The notes: generated by a model from the letters alone, not told the origin. Positions 14,032 to 23,800 are shown, numbered from the stretch's first letter. The stretch: DNA of 64,000 nucleotides from Actinomadura opuntiae (GCF_030283205.1 NZ_JASNWF010000023.1:111880-175879); one strand, 5' to 3'. Translations and numbers: made by a program.

Positions 14032-16869
14032 TCAGCCGAGGATCTTGGTGAGGAACTGGCCGGTGTGGCTGCCCTCGACCTTCGCCACGTCCTCCGGGGT
14101 GCCGGTGGCGACGACGGTGCCGCCGCGCGAGCCGCCCTCGGGGCCCATGTCGATGATCCAGTCCGCGGTCTTGATCACGTCCAGGTTGTGCTCGATCACG
14201 ATCACCGTGTTGCCCTTGTCGACCAGGCCGTTCAGCACGCCGAGGAGCTTGCGGATGTCCTCGAAGTGCAGGCCGGTGGTCGGCTCGTCCAGCACGTAGA
14301 TCGTCCGGCCGGTGGAGCGCTTCTGCAGCTCGGCGGCCAGCTTGACGCGCTGCGCCTCGCCGCCCGACAGCGTCGGCGCGGGCTGGCCCAGCCGGACGTA
14401 GCCGAGGCCGACGTCGTTGAGCGTCTTCAGGTGCCGGTGGATCGCCTTGATCGGCTCGAAGAACTCGGTGGCCTGCTCGATCGGCATGTCGAGCACCTCG
14501 GAGATCGTCTTGCCCTTGTAGTGGACCTCGAGGGTCTCCCGGTTGTAGCGGGCGCCGTGGCACACCTCGCACGGGACGTAGACGTCCGGCAGGAAGTTCA
14601 TCTCGATCTTGATGGTGCCGTCGCCGGAGCAGTTCTCGCAGCGGCCGCCCTTGACGTTGAAGGAGAACCGACCCGGCTGGTAGCCGCGCACCTTCGCCTC
14701 GGTGGTCTGCGCGAACAGCTTGCGGATGTGGTCGAACACGCCGGTGTAGGTCGCCGGGTTGGAGCGCGGCGTCCGCCCGATCGGCGACTGGTCGACGTGC
14801 ACGACCTTGTCGAGCTGGTCGACGCCGTTGACCCGCTTGTGCTTGCCGGGGACGGTCTTCGCCCCGTTCAGCTGCTTGGCCAGCGAGTTGTACAGGATGT
14901 CGTTGACCAGCGTCGACTTGCCCGACCCGGACACGCCGGTCACCGCGGTGAGCACGCCGAGGGGGAACGCCACGTCCACGTTGCGCAGGTTGTTCTGCTG
15001 CGCGCCCTTCACCGTGACCTCGCGGCCCCGGGTGCGCGGGCGGCGGATCTCCGGGATCTCGATCGAGCGGCGGCCCGACAGGTACGCGCCGGTCAGCGAG
15101 CGCTCCGACTTCAGCAGCTCGTCGACCGTGCCGGACACCACGATCTCGCCGCCGTGCTCGCCGGCGCGGGGGCCGATGTCGACCACCCAGTCGGCGGCGG
15201 CGATGGTGTCCTCGTCGTGCTCCACGACGATCAGCGTGTTGCCCATGTCGCGCAGCCGGATCAGCGTCTCCAGCAGCCGGTGGTTGTCGCGCTGGTGCAG
15301 GCCGATGGACGGCTCGTCCAGCACGTACAGCACGCCGACCAGGCCCGACCCGATCTGCGTCGCGAGCCGGATGCGCTGCGCCTCGCCGCCCGCCAGCGTC
15401 GCGGACGCGCGGTCGAGCGTCAGGTAGTCGAGCCCGACGTCCAGCAGGAACCCGAGCCGGGCGTTGATCTCCTTCAGCACCCGCTCGGCGATGTGCTTCT
15501 CGCGCTCGTTCAGCTCCATCGCCAGCAGGAACTTCGCGGCCTCGCCGATCGGCATCGACGCGACCTCGGCGATCGACATCCCGCCCATGGTGACCGCCAG
15601 CACGACCGGCTTGAGCCGGGCGCCCTCGCAGGTCGGGCACGGGATCTCGCGCATGTAGCCCTCGAACCGCTCCCGGCTGGAGTCGCTCTCGGACTCGGCG
15701 TGCCGCCGCTGGATGTAGGGGATCACGCCCTCGTAGGCGGTGTAGTACGAGCGCGTGCGGCCGTACCGGTTCTTGTACCGGACGTGGACCTGCGTCTCGT
15801 GCCCGTTGAGGATCGCCCTGCGCGCCTTGGCGGGCAGCTTGTCCCACGGGGTGTTCAGGTCGAAGCCCATGGCGTCGCCCAGCGCCGACAGCAGGCGCAG
15901 GAAGTAGTCGCTCACGTGCCCGCCCGACCACGGCTGGATGGCGCCCTCGCCGAGCGTCAGCTCACCGTCCGGGACGACCAGCTCCGGGTCGACCTCCATG
16001 CGGGTGCCGAGGCCGGTGCAGTCGGGGCAGGCGCCGTAGGGCGAGTTGAACGAGAACGACCGCGGCTCCAGCTCCTCGAACGACAGGTCGTCGTAGGGGC
16101 AGTACAGGTGCTCGGAGTACATCCGGGTGCGGTTCTCGTCGTCCTCGGGCAGGTCGACGAAGTCGAGGACGATCGTGCCGCCGGCGAGGCCGAGCGCGGT
16201 CTCCACCGAGTCGGCGAGCCGCTGGCGCGCGGTGTCCTTCACCGAGAGCCGGTCGACCACGACGGAGATGTCGTGCTTCTCCTGCTTCTTCAGCTTCGGC
16301 GGCTCGTCCAGCCGGACCATCGCGCCGTCGACCAGCGCCCGCGAGTAGCCCTTGGACTGCAGCTCGCGGAACAGCTCCAGGTACTCGCCCTTGCGGCCGC
16401 GGATCACCGGCGCCAGCACCTGGAACCGGGTGCCGGCCTCCAGCTCCAGCACCCGGTCGACGATCTGCTGCGGTGCCTGCCGGCTGATCGGCCGCCCGCA
16501 CTCGGGACAGTGCGGATGCCCGATCCGGGCGTACAGCAGCCGCAGGTAGTCGTAGACCTCGGTGATCGTCCCGACCGTCGACCGGGGGTTCTTGCTGGTC
16601 GACTTCTGGTCGATCGACACCGCCGGGGACAGCCCCTCGATGAAGTCGACGTCGGGCTTGTCCATCTGCCCGAGGAACTGCCGGGCGTAGGCCGACAGCG
16701 ACTCCACGTACCGGCGCTGGCCCTCGGCGAAGATCGTGTCGAACGCCAGGCTGGACTTCCCGGACCCCGACAGACCGGTGAACACGATCATGGCGTCCCG
16801 CGGCAGGTCGAGCGAGACGTCCTTCAGGTTGTGCTCGCGTGCTCCACGCACGATGAGTCGGTCATGCAC
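14032..16869 (-). CDS. uvrA: UvrABC excinuclease subunit A
   Basis: A 945-residue double ABC ATPase that finds bulky DNA lesions and loads UvrB in nucleotide excision repair. First Walker A GLSGSGKSS at 32-40; a second GVSGSGKST lies near residue 640. Two ABC signatures (LAGGEAQRIRLATQIGSG, LSGGEAQRVKLAAEL) and Zn-binding CxxC pairs (CPDC, CPTC, CENC, CEVC) are present, and length is normal. ATG start. The gene is single-standing, with a 260-nt upstream gap shared with the TetR gene beyond. Nothing unusual is seen. Confidence 0.98.
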   Translation of the reverse strand: MHDRLIVRGAREHNLKDVSLDLPRDAMIVFTGLSGSGKSSLAFDTIFAEGQRRYVESLSAYARQFLGQMDKPDVDFIEGLSPAVSIDQKSTSKNPRSTVGTITEVYDYLRLLYARIGHPHCPECGRPISRQAPQQIVDRVLELEAGTRFQVLAPVIRGRKGEYLELFRELQSKGYSRALVDGAMVRLDEPPKLKKQEKHDISVVVDRLSVKDTARQRLADSVETALGLAGGTIVLDFVDLPEDDENRTRMYSEHLYCPYDDLSFEELEPRSFSFNSPYGACPDCTGLGTRMEVDPELVVPDGELTLGEGAIQPWSGGHVSDYFLRLLSALGDAMGFDLNTPWDKLPAKARRAILNGHETQVHVRYKNRYGRTRSYYTAYEGVIPYIQRRHAESESDSSRERFEGYMREIPCPTCEGARLKPVVLAVTMGGMSIAEVASMPIGEAAKFLLAMELNEREKHIAERVLKEINARLGFLLDVGLDYLTLDRASATLAGGEAQRIRLATQIGSGLVGVLYVLDEPSIGLHQRDNHRLLETLIRLRDMGNTLIVVEHDEDTIAAADWVVDIGPRAGEHGGEIVVSGTVDELLKSERSLTGAYLSGRRSIEIPEIRRPRTRGREVTVKGAQQNNLRNVDVAFPLGVLTAVTGVSGSGKSTLVNDILYNSLAKQLNGAKTVPGKHKRVNGVDQLDKVVHVDQSPIGRTPRSNPATYTGVFDHIRKLFAQTTEAKVRGYQPGRFSFNVKGGRCENCSGDGTIKIEMNFLPDVYVPCEVCHGARYNRETLEVHYKGKTISEVLDMPIEQATEFFEPIKAIHRHLKTLNDVGLGYVRLGQPAPTLSGGEAQRVKLAAELQKRSTGRTIYVLDEPTTGLHFEDIRKLLGVLNGLVDKGNTVIVIEHNLDVIKTADWIIDMGPEGGSRGGTVVATGTPEDVAKVEGSHTGQFLTKILG

Positions 16870-17129
16870 GGCGTACTTCCGGTTCCTCTTCTGGGCGCGG
16901 TGATGGGGAGAGACAGAGCGCTCTCCAGGCTAGCCAGGGGGTCCGACAGAATCCCCCGAGTCCATAACAGCGGCCGTCGCCGCCGCATTTCATGCCGCGC
17001 CCCGCCCGTCCCCGGACGGCCCCGGCGGCACCCTCGCACCGTACACGTGTTCGAACACCCCTGCCACCACAACCCGCCCACCGCCCGCCGCCCCGCCCTG
17101 GGGAGTCCGAGGACGACGGCTCCGCCGGC

Positions 17130-17702
17130 TCATGGAGCGGCCCGGCGCGGGCGGAGGGCGTCCTGGACGAGGGCGACCGTGCGGTGGCGGAGGTCGTCGG
17201 ACCAGGCTCCGGCGACGGCGCCGTGACCGGTAGCCGTGACGAGGGCCATCACCTCGTCGAGGCGCGCGTCGGCGCGGACCGTCCCGGCGCGCTGGGCCGC
17301 CTCCAGGAGGGCGCCGAAGGCGTTGGCGAGGGCCATGATCTGGTCGCCGGGCTCGATCTCGGTGCCCTCCTCGGCGAGCAGGCCGATGACCGGGCCGATG
17401 CTCGCCGAGCTCTCGACCAGGAACCCGAAGTAGTCGTAGAAGGCGGTGGCGGGGTCGCCGTCCGCGACCAGCGCGTCGGCGCGCTCGATCAACCGCCGCC
17501 GCAACTCCTTCATGATCGCCGCGAGCAGGTCGCGCTTGGTCGGGAAGTGCCGGAAGACGGTGCCGATCGCCACGCCGGCGCGGGCGGCGACCTCCTCGGT
17601 GGAGGCGGCGGCGCCGTGTTCGGTGAACACCTCCTCGGCGGCGGCGAGGATGCGGGCGCGGTTGCGCCGGGCGTCGGCGCGCAGGGGCTTGTCCGGGGTC
17701 AT
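17130..17702 (-). CDS. TetR/AcrR-family repressor
   Basis: About 190 residues with an N-terminal helix-turn-helix (RILAAAEEVFTEHGAAAST, then VAARAGVAIGTVFRHFPTK) and a helical ligand-binding C-terminus. I take the ATG at 17702; an in-frame TTG at 17720 would add six residues but would lie directly against the operator. It is divergent from the SnoaL-like gene, and the gap holds two TGAGTNNNNACTCA dyads, so it very probably represses itself and that gene. A third, related dyad at 24385 may extend its regulon. Confidence 0.93.
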   Translation of the reverse strand: MTPDKPLRADARRNRARILAAAEEVFTEHGAAASTEEVAARAGVAIGTVFRHFPTKRDLLAAIMKELRRRLIERADALVADGDPATAFYDYFGFLVESSASIGPVIGLLAEEGTEIEPGDQIMALANAFGALLEAAQRAGTVRADARLDEVMALVTATGHGAVAGAWSDDLRHRTVALVQDALRPRRAAP

Positions 17703-17721
17703 CCGTCCGTCCGTTGACAAG

Positions 17722-17764
17722 ATGAGTCGCGACTCATATTTTTAACGTGAGTTCAGACTCATGT
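17722..17764. promoter_or_regulatory. Twin TGAGT-N4-ACTCA operator for the adjacent TetR protein
   Basis: Site 1 is the perfect palindrome ATGAGTCGCGACTCAT (17722-17737). Site 2 (17748-17761, TGAGTTCAGACTCA, with outer AC/GT pairs) has the same half-sites and spacing. Centres are 25 bp apart, with AT-rich sequence (catatttttaacg) between them that would suit a promoter element. The location between divergent regulator and target is typical of TetR operators. Confidence 0.85.
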
Positions 17765-17789
17765 TAGTCCGTTCCGAAGGGGATGACGC

Positions 17790-18200
17790 GTGTCCGAGCA
17801 GACGCCGCGGGAGCTGTTCGCCCGCTTCCAGCGCAACGCCCTCGCGGGCGGGGCCGGCCTGGACGAGGAGATGCTGGCCGAGGACGTGGTGATCGAGATG
17901 CCGTTCGCGCCCGACGGGCACGCGCGGCGGATGGAAGGGCGCGCGGCGATCGCGGCCCGGCTCCGGGAGGGACGCGCGGCCCTGCCGATCATCTTCGAGG
18001 AGTTCCGGGACGTGGTGATCCACGAGACCGCCGACCCCGAGGTGATCGTCGCCGAGTACGTGATGGTGGCGACGATGCCCGCCCGCGGGAGGCGGGCATC
18101 GGCGAACTTCGCGGTGGTGCTGCGGGCCCGGGACGGGCGCGTCGTGCACTGGCGCGAGTACCAGGACCGCGCGGCCATCACCGAGGCGCTCGCGGGATGA
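17790..18200 (+). CDS. SnoaL-like/NTF2-fold small protein
   Basis: A 136-residue protein of the SnoaL-like NTF2 superfamily. These alpha+beta cone folds act as cyclases, isomerases or epoxide hydrolases or merely bind small hydrophobic ligands. The pattern ELFARFQRNAL, then DVVIEMPFAPDG, MEGRAAIAARL and a closing DGRVVHWREYQD is characteristic. GTG start with GAAGGGG upstream. It is controlled by the divergent TetR gene through twin operators. The substrate is unknown; it could modify whatever the repressor senses. Confidence 0.82.
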   Translation: MSEQTPRELFARFQRNALAGGAGLDEEMLAEDVVIEMPFAPDGHARRMEGRAAIAARLREGRAALPIIFEEFRDVVIHETADPEVIVAEYVMVATMPARGRRASANFAVVLRARDGRVVHWREYQDRAAITEALAG

Positions 18201-18201
18201 G

Positions 18202-19005
18202 CTACTCGTCGTCCAGGGCGCGGGCCAGGTAGCGGTCGGCGGAGCGGCGGACGGCGTCCTTGCCGTCGGTGTAGACGATCTTCCGCCACCAGGCGCCGTA
18301 CACGCGGTCGAACTCGTAGGGCTCCAGCAGCCGCAGGGCGCGGCGGATGGTGCGGGGCCGCTCCGGGATGAAGTTCGGGTAGCTGTACATGAAGCTGACC
18401 CAGTCCCGGTCGTTGGCGACCTGGACGATGTCGCCGGAGAACAGCGCGCGGGCGTCCCGCCAGTGCAGCACCTGGCCGCCGTCGAAGTGCACGCCCGCGT
18501 TGATCAGCGTGAGGCCGTCGGCGATCTCGTGGGTGTCGCCCTCCCAGAAGACGACCGCGTCGTCGGGGCGGGCGACCCAGCGGCGGTCGGCCTCGTGGAT
18601 GTAGACGGGCGCGTCGAACGCGTGCGCCCACTCGATCATCGTGCCGTAGTAGTGCGGGTGGCTGATCGCGATCGCGGTGATGCCGCCCATGTCGTCGACC
18701 TGGCGGATCAGCTCGTCGTCGATGTGGGTGACCATGTCCCACAGGACGTTGCCGGACGGGGCGCGCAGCAGCAGGGCGCGCTGGCCGATGGCGATGGACG
18801 GCTCGGTGCCGATGCCGACGACGTCCAGGCCCTCCTCCTCGACGTGGCCGCGGTGCCCGGCGGCGCGCAGCTCCTCCAGGGTCGTCCAGCGCTGGCCCTC
18901 CCAGCCGACGTACTGCCGCTCGTCCTCGCAGATGGGGCAGTCGGGACGGGGTTCGCCGTACTGGACGCCGCAGGTGGTGCAGATCGGATGTTCCATGATC
19001 AGCAT
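18202..19005 (-). CDS. Metallo-beta-lactamase-fold protein with N-terminal zinc ribbon and altered metal site
   Basis: A 267-residue protein. Residues 9-26 hold two CxxC pairs (C9, C12, C23, C26), likely a zinc ribbon. An MBL-like domain follows, but the usual HxHxDH reads HPHYYG (His116 and His118 kept, Asp and third His lost). Later SGD and VHFDGG segments are recognisable. It may bind one metal or have changed chemistry. ATG at 19005 or 18996. It converges with the SnoaL-like gene with a single base between stops. Related MBL-fold proteins are common in actinobacteria, but I cannot assign a substrate. Confidence 0.8.
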   Translation of the reverse strand: MLIMEHPICTTCGVQYGEPRPDCPICEDERQYVGWEGQRWTTLEELRAAGHRGHVEEEGLDVVGIGTEPSIAIGQRALLLRAPSGNVLWDMVTHIDDELIRQVDDMGGITAIAISHPHYYGTMIEWAHAFDAPVYIHEADRRWVARPDDAVVFWEGDTHEIADGLTLINAGVHFDGGQVLHWRDARALFSGDIVQVANDRDWVSFMYSYPNFIPERPRTIRRALRLLEPYEFDRVYGAWWRKIVYTDGKDAVRRSADRYLARALDDE

Positions 19006-19110
19006 TGTGGTGCGGAACGGCGCCGCAGGTAAGGGGGAACACGCGGGCCGTCTGGCGCGGCCGGGGCGGCTGCGTCAGGATGGAGCCTTCGACGAGTGCT
19101 CGGGGGACTT

Positions 19111-19863
19111 GTGGAGACCTGGCGGCTGGCGATCGACGAGGTGGACGCGGGCGCGGAGCGGATGGCGGCGGCCGTCGCCGAGCTGACCGGGCCGGAGCTG
19201 CGGGCGCCGTCGGCGCTGCCCGGCTGGTCCCGCGGGCACGTCGCGACCCATGTCGCCCGCAACGCCGACTCGCTGTGGAACCTGCTGGAGTCGGCGCGGA
19301 CGGGCGTGCCGATCCCGCAGTACCCGAGCCCGGAGCGGCGCAACGCCGACATCGAGGCGGGCGCGAGACGCGGGGCCGCCGAGCTGGCCGAGGACGTGCG
19401 GGCCACGGCGGCGCGGTTCGCCGAGCAGGTCCGGGCGATGCCCGACGACGCCTGGGACTCCCCCGTCCAGGCGATGGCCGGGTGGCCGCACCCCGCCTGG
19501 TACACGGTGCTGCGGCGCTGGCACGAGGTGGAGGCGCACCATGTCGACCTCGCCGCCGGGTACGGGGCGGCCGACTGGCCCGAGCCGTACGTCCGGTGGG
19601 CACTGACCAGCACGCTCACGGACCTGGCGGCCCTGCCCGGGGACCTGCACGGCGCGCTGGCCGGGTACCGGATCACCGCGACCGACTCCGGGGAGTCCGC
19701 CGACCTCGGGTGGGCGGCGGGCGGGCCGGAGGCGTCCGGATCCGGGCGGGCGCTGCTCGGCTGGCTGAGCGGCCGCACGGACGGCGCGGGAGTGACCGTG
19801 CGTCCGGACGGGCCGCCGCCGCCCGTCCCGCCGCCGTGGCCGCACAACCCGTCCCGCTTCTAG
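19111..19863 (+). CDS. Maleylpyruvate isomerase family mycothiol-dependent enzyme
   Basis: About 250 residues of the MDMPI/DinB-like fold. The N-terminal metal-binding helices show LPGWSRGHVATHVARNADS and later RRWHEVEAHHVDLAAGY, giving the expected His/Glu/His ligands. The family uses mycothiol as cofactor, e.g. to isomerise maleylpyruvate to fumarylpyruvate, but many members act on unknown substrates. I chose the GTG at 19111, which has GGGGGA 5 nt upstream; the GTG at 19096 lacks an RBS. The C-terminal 70 residues fit the MDMPI C-terminal domain. It stands alone, convergent with the Crp-STAND gene. Confidence 0.85.
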   Translation: METWRLAIDEVDAGAERMAAAVAELTGPELRAPSALPGWSRGHVATHVARNADSLWNLLESARTGVPIPQYPSPERRNADIEAGARRGAAELAEDVRATAARFAEQVRAMPDDAWDSPVQAMAGWPHPAWYTVLRRWHEVEAHHVDLAAGYGAADWPEPYVRWALTSTLTDLAALPGDLHGALAGYRITATDSGESADLGWAAGGPEASGSGRALLGWLSGRTDGAGVTVRPDGPPPPVPPPWPHNPSRF

Positions 19864-19929
19864 CTTCCGCGGCGCGCGGGCGCCCGTCTCCAATGAACGC
19901 AGCGGTACGCCGATAGTTCGAGTGGCTCG

Positions 19930-22900
19930 TCACATGTCGAGCGACCTGTCCGAGGCGAGCCACTTGTCCAGCGCCCGGATCCGCCGGGCGCAGTCGGCCG
20001 CGCCGGCGCGGTCGCCGAGCGCCGCCCGGGCCTGCCCCAGCAGGTCCAGCGCGGCCCGCCGCCCGCCGTGATCGTCCATGTCGCGGCGGATCGCGATCTC
20101 GGCCTCGAAGTGCTCGCAGGCGCGGGCGTGCTCGCCGAGCAGCAGGCACGCGCGGGCCATGGTGTGCAGCGCGTACGCCTGCTCGCGGGCGTCGCCGACC
20201 TCGGTGGCCGCGCGCAGGGCGCGCCCGCCGGTCGCGCGGGCCTCGGCGGCGGCGCCGAGGTCCAGGTGGATGGCGGCGAGGTGCACCAGCGCGGTGGCCT
20301 CGCTGTGCCGGTCGCCGACCTCGCCGAGGACGCGCAGCGCCTCCAGCTCCATCTCCAGCGCCTCCCGCGGGCGCCCGCTGCGGCGCAGGACGGCGGCGAA
20401 GGTGTCCATGCCGACGCCCATGCCGTACCAGTCGCCGACGGCCCGCCGGATCCGCAGCGCCTGCGCCGCGGCGCGCTCGGCGTCCTCGGGCAGGCCGAGC
20501 AGCAGGTAGGTGCGGGCGAGGCTGCCGAGGGTCCCGGCCAGGCCGCTCTGCGCGCCGAGCCCGTGCCACAGGTCGAGCGCCTCGAGGCCGAGGACGAACG
20601 CCTCCTGCGGGCGGCCGAGGCGGCGCATGACGACCGACAGGTGCTCCAGGTCGTGCGCCTCGCCGTGCTGGTCGCCGATCTCGCGGCGGATCTCCAGCGC
20701 GCGCAGCAGGTGCTCGCGGGCCTCGCGGTAGCGGCCGAGCCGCCAGTGGACGATGCCGATCTGCGCGATCGTCTCGGCCTCGCCGTGCCGGTCGCCGGTG
20801 TCGCGGTGCAGGCGCAGCGCCTGGCCGCAGTGGGTGAACGCCTCCGGGTAGCGGGCGGCGTCGCACATCAGCATGCCGAGGGTGGTCAGCGCGCGGGCCT
20901 CGCCGTGGCGGGCGCCGAGTGCCTGGTAGGTCCGCAGGGCCTGCCCGGCGTCCCGCAGCGCCATCTCGCGCAGCCCCAGGGACGCGTTCATCCTGGCCAG
21001 CTCGGTGAGCGCCTGCGCCGCGCCGTGCCCGTCCGCCAGGTCCTGGCGGATGTAGAGGGCCTCCAGCGCGTGGGACACCGCCTCGTGGACGTTGCCGAGG
21101 CGGCGGTGCACCTGCGCCAGGGTGAGCAGCGTCTCGGCGACGCCGGGCAGGTCGCCGATCCGGCGGCGCACCTCCAGCGCCTCCGCGGCGTGGTTCAGGG
21201 CCGTCTCGTAGTCGCCGATCCCGAGGCGCGCGCGGGCGAGGGTGTCGTGGTCCTTCGCCAGGCCGCCGGGGTCGTCCAGGGCCCGGTGGACGTCCAGGGC
21301 GCGCCGGGCGTGCTCGATCGCGGTGAGGTACCGGCCGAGCGCCACGTGCAGGTCGGCGAGGGTGGCGAGCGCGGCGGCCTCGCCGTACCGGTCGGGCGGT
21401 TCGACGGCCCGGAAGGCGCGCCGCGCGTCCTCCCCGTACCCGATGGCCTGGACGGAGCCGCCCGCCTCGAAGTGCGCCACCGCCAGGTTGTGCAGCATCA
21501 CGGCGGCGGCCCCCCAGTCCTCCTCGGTGCGGGCGGCGTGCAGGCCCGCCTGGTGGACGGCGATGTTGTCCTCGCCGTAGCGGCGGAACTCCTGGAAGTC
21601 GAACAGCGCGTCCGCCAGCTCCCAGCAGGTGCGGTGCAGGCCGAGGCGGGCGGCCTGGTGGACGGCGGCGACCAGGTTGCGCCGCTCGGCCTCGAACCAC
21701 GCCAGCGCCGCGGCCCGCTCGGCGCCGGCGTCCCCGCCGGCGGACGGGCGCCCCCGCGCCCCGTCCGCCCGGCGGCCCTGGTGCACGACGGGACGGCGGC
21801 GCCCCGCGAGGGCGTCCCCCGCCGCGCGCGCCTCGGCGAGGTACCCGGCGAGCAGCCGGCGCTGCGCCGCGAGCCGGTCGCTGTCGGCGTCCTCGGCCAG
21901 CCCCCGGTCGCGGGCGAAGTCGCGCAGCAGGTCGTGCATCCGGTACCGGCCGGGCGCCACGTCGTGCACGAGGTACGCCTGCCGCAGTCCCTCCAGGGAT
22001 TCGCGCGCCTCCTCGACGGTCCGGTCCTGCAGCGCGGCGAGCGCTGCGGGGGTGAAGTCGGGGCCCGCGACGAGCCCCAGCACCCGGAACGCCTCCCGGT
22101 GGTCGCGGCGCAGGCTGCGGTAGGCGACGTCGAACGTGGGGCTCAGCACGCCAAGCAGCCCCGGCGCGGACGCGGCGGCCGGCGCGCGCCGCTCCGCCGC
22201 GTCCGGCACCGGCTCGTGCAGGAGGCCGGGCAGGGCCGTCTCGTAGGACGGGACGGCGTGCGCGTCGCTGGCGGCCAGCTCCCGGACGGTCCCGGCGATG
22301 GACTCGCCGGGGTTCTCCGCCAGCCGGCCCGCCATCACCGACAGCGCGAGCGGGAGGTGGCCGCACTCGCGGGCGAGCCGGGCGACCGCCCGGCGCTCGT
22401 CGCGGACGCGGGCGTCCGCCGGGCCGAGCACGTTGGCGATGAGGTCGACGGCCTCCTGCGTGACCATCTCGCGCAGCTCGAGCGTGCGGACGTCGGCGCC
22501 CTCGAGCAGCGACGGCAGCCGGCGCCGGCTCGTCACCACGGCCAGTCCGGACGCCACCGCGCCCACCAGCGGCCTGATCTGCTCGGGCCCGGCGGCGTTG
22601 TCGAGGATCAGCAGCATCCGCCGGTCGGCCAGCAGCGAGCGGCACTGCGCGGCCAGCTCCGCCTCGGTGCTGCGCAGCTGGTCGCCGGGGACGCCGGCGG
22701 CGCGCAGCACCTGGCCCATCGCCTCCGCCGGCGTGACCGGGCTGCGGGTGGTGCCGCGCAGGTCGGTGAACACGACCCCGTCGGGGAACCGGTCGACGAC
22801 CCGGTGCGCCCAGTGCAGCGCGAGCGTCGTCTTGCCGACGCCCGCCATCCCCTGGACGATCACGGCGCGCGGCCACTCGGCCTGCGCGACGAGCATGTCC

Positions 22901-23796
22901 AGCTTGCCGAGGCTGATCGTCCGCCCGGCGAAGAACGGGTTGTCGGCGGGCAGCCGCACCGGCGGCTTGCCGCCCGCCGGGTCCAGCCGCACCGGCGCGC
23001 GGGCGGCCAGGCCGCCGCGCCCGTCCGGCTCCGTGCGGACCGCGGGGGTCCGGGCGGGGGCGTCCGGCTCGGCCTCGATGGCCGGCCATTCGTCGCCCCA
23101 CGGGCTGGCGGCGCGGCGCAGCTTCTCGGGGTCGAGGATGGTGAGCGGGCGCGGCCTGCGGTCGAGGATGCCCTTCTGCCGCCACAGCCGGAACCAGCGG
23201 ACCAGCGTCTCGCGGGAGATCCCGGACCAGTTCGCCAGCTCGGCCTGGCTGAGCCGCAGCGGGATCTCCGTCCCGCGCGCGGTGCGCACGCCGAACCGGT
23301 GCGCCAGCTCCAGCAGGTGGTAGGCGAGGCGCTGCGGATGCTCGGCGGCGCGCACCGCGTGGCGGCGCCCGCCGTAGCCGACGCTCTCCGAGACCGCGTG
23401 CATCATCGCCTCGGCGACCCGCGGGTTCGCGGCGAGCAGGCCGCGGAAGTTGCGGCGGTCCACCCGCAGCGCCTCGACGTGGTCGAGCGCCGCGATGGTG
23501 CCGCGCTGCGGATGCCCCCACGGCCCGAGCACGCCGACGACGTCGCCGGACCCGAACAGGTCGATGATCGACTCGTCGCCCTCGCTGGAGTCGACGAACT
23601 CCTTGGCCACGGCGTTGCTCGCCGCGCGCGGCGCCGCCTTGAACACCACGTACACGGCCGGGGCGGTCACCCCCTGGTGGCACAGCGTCCCCCCGGGCGG
23701 GATGCGGGCGCGACGACCCATCGCCCGCAGCGCCTGCCGGTCGTCGGGGCCGAGCCGTTCCCAGAAGCTGCCGGGCCGGACGTCGTGGTCGATCAT
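19930..23796 (-). CDS. Crp-like sensor/HTH fused to STAND (NB-ARC) ATPase and TPR array
   Basis: A 1288-residue regulator of unusual architecture. Residues 15-135 form a cyclic-nucleotide-binding-like barrel with an odd insert at about 55-75. Residues 150-225 hold a Crp-type winged helix (LSQAELANWSGISRETLVRW). Residues 285-560 form an NB-ARC ATPase with Walker A GMAGVGKT (316-323), Walker B LLILDN (395-400) and a GHLPLAL motif. Residues 560-1270 are helical, with more than ten TPR units (repeats of ALxxxxEALxxxRxxGDxxGEA type). In actinomycetes this ATPase-TPR module is usually joined to a SARP domain (AfsR); here a Crp module takes that place. It starts 4 nt after the membrane protein gene stop, so the two form an operon. 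Ligand and targets are unknown. Confidence 0.92.
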   Translation of the reverse strand: MIDHDVRPGSFWERLGPDDRQALRAMGRRARIPPGGTLCHQGVTAPAVYVVFKAAPRAASNAVAKEFVDSSEGDESIIDLFGSGDVVGVLGPWGHPQRGTIAALDHVEALRVDRRNFRGLLAANPRVAEAMMHAVSESVGYGGRRHAVRAAEHPQRLAYHLLELAHRFGVRTARGTEIPLRLSQAELANWSGISRETLVRWFRLWRQKGILDRRPRPLTILDPEKLRRAASPWGDEWPAIEAEPDAPARTPAVRTEPDGRGGLAARAPVRLDPAGGKPPVRLPADNPFFAGRTISLGKLDMLVAQAEWPRAVIVQGMAGVGKTTLALHWAHRVVDRFPDGVVFTDLRGTTRSPVTPAEAMGQVLRAAGVPGDQLRSTEAELAAQCRSLLADRRMLLILDNAAGPEQIRPLVGAVASGLAVVTSRRRLPSLLEGADVRTLELREMVTQEAVDLIANVLGPADARVRDERRAVARLARECGHLPLALSVMAGRLAENPGESIAGTVRELAASDAHAVPSYETALPGLLHEPVPDAAERRAPAAASAPGLLGVLSPTFDVAYRSLRRDHREAFRVLGLVAGPDFTPAALAALQDRTVEEARESLEGLRQAYLVHDVAPGRYRMHDLLRDFARDRGLAEDADSDRLAAQRRLLAGYLAEARAAGDALAGRRRPVVHQGRRADGARGRPSAGGDAGAERAAALAWFEAERRNLVAAVHQAARLGLHRTCWELADALFDFQEFRRYGEDNIAVHQAGLHAARTEEDWGAAAVMLHNLAVAHFEAGGSVQAIGYGEDARRAFRAVEPPDRYGEAAALATLADLHVALGRYLTAIEHARRALDVHRALDDPGGLAKDHDTLARARLGIGDYETALNHAAEALEVRRRIGDLPGVAETLLTLAQVHRRLGNVHEAVSHALEALYIRQDLADGHGAAQALTELARMNASLGLREMALRDAGQALRTYQALGARHGEARALTTLGMLMCDAARYPEAFTHCGQALRLHRDTGDRHGEAETIAQIGIVHWRLGRYREAREHLLRALEIRREIGDQHGEAHDLEHLSVVMRRLGRPQEAFVLGLEALDLWHGLGAQSGLAGTLGSLARTYLLLGLPEDAERAAAQALRIRRAVGDWYGMGVGMDTFAAVLRRSGRPREALEMELEALRVLGEVGDRHSEATALVHLAAIHLDLGAAAEARATGGRALRAATEVGDAREQAYALHTMARACLLLGEHARACEHFEAEIAIRRDMDDHGGRRAALDLLGQARAALGDRAGAADCARRIRALDKWLASDRSLDM

Positions 23797-23800
23797 CCGC

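Noticed and set aside
12125..15931. A 1268-codon minus-strand frame spanning the carboxylase and part of uvrA
   Set aside because: It crosses two genes that are both well supported in other frames, and it is Arg/Gly-rich without motifs.
17702..17720. TTG start at 17720 for the TetR gene
   Set aside because: It would place the start directly against the operator and lacks an RBS; ATG 17702 is more plausible.
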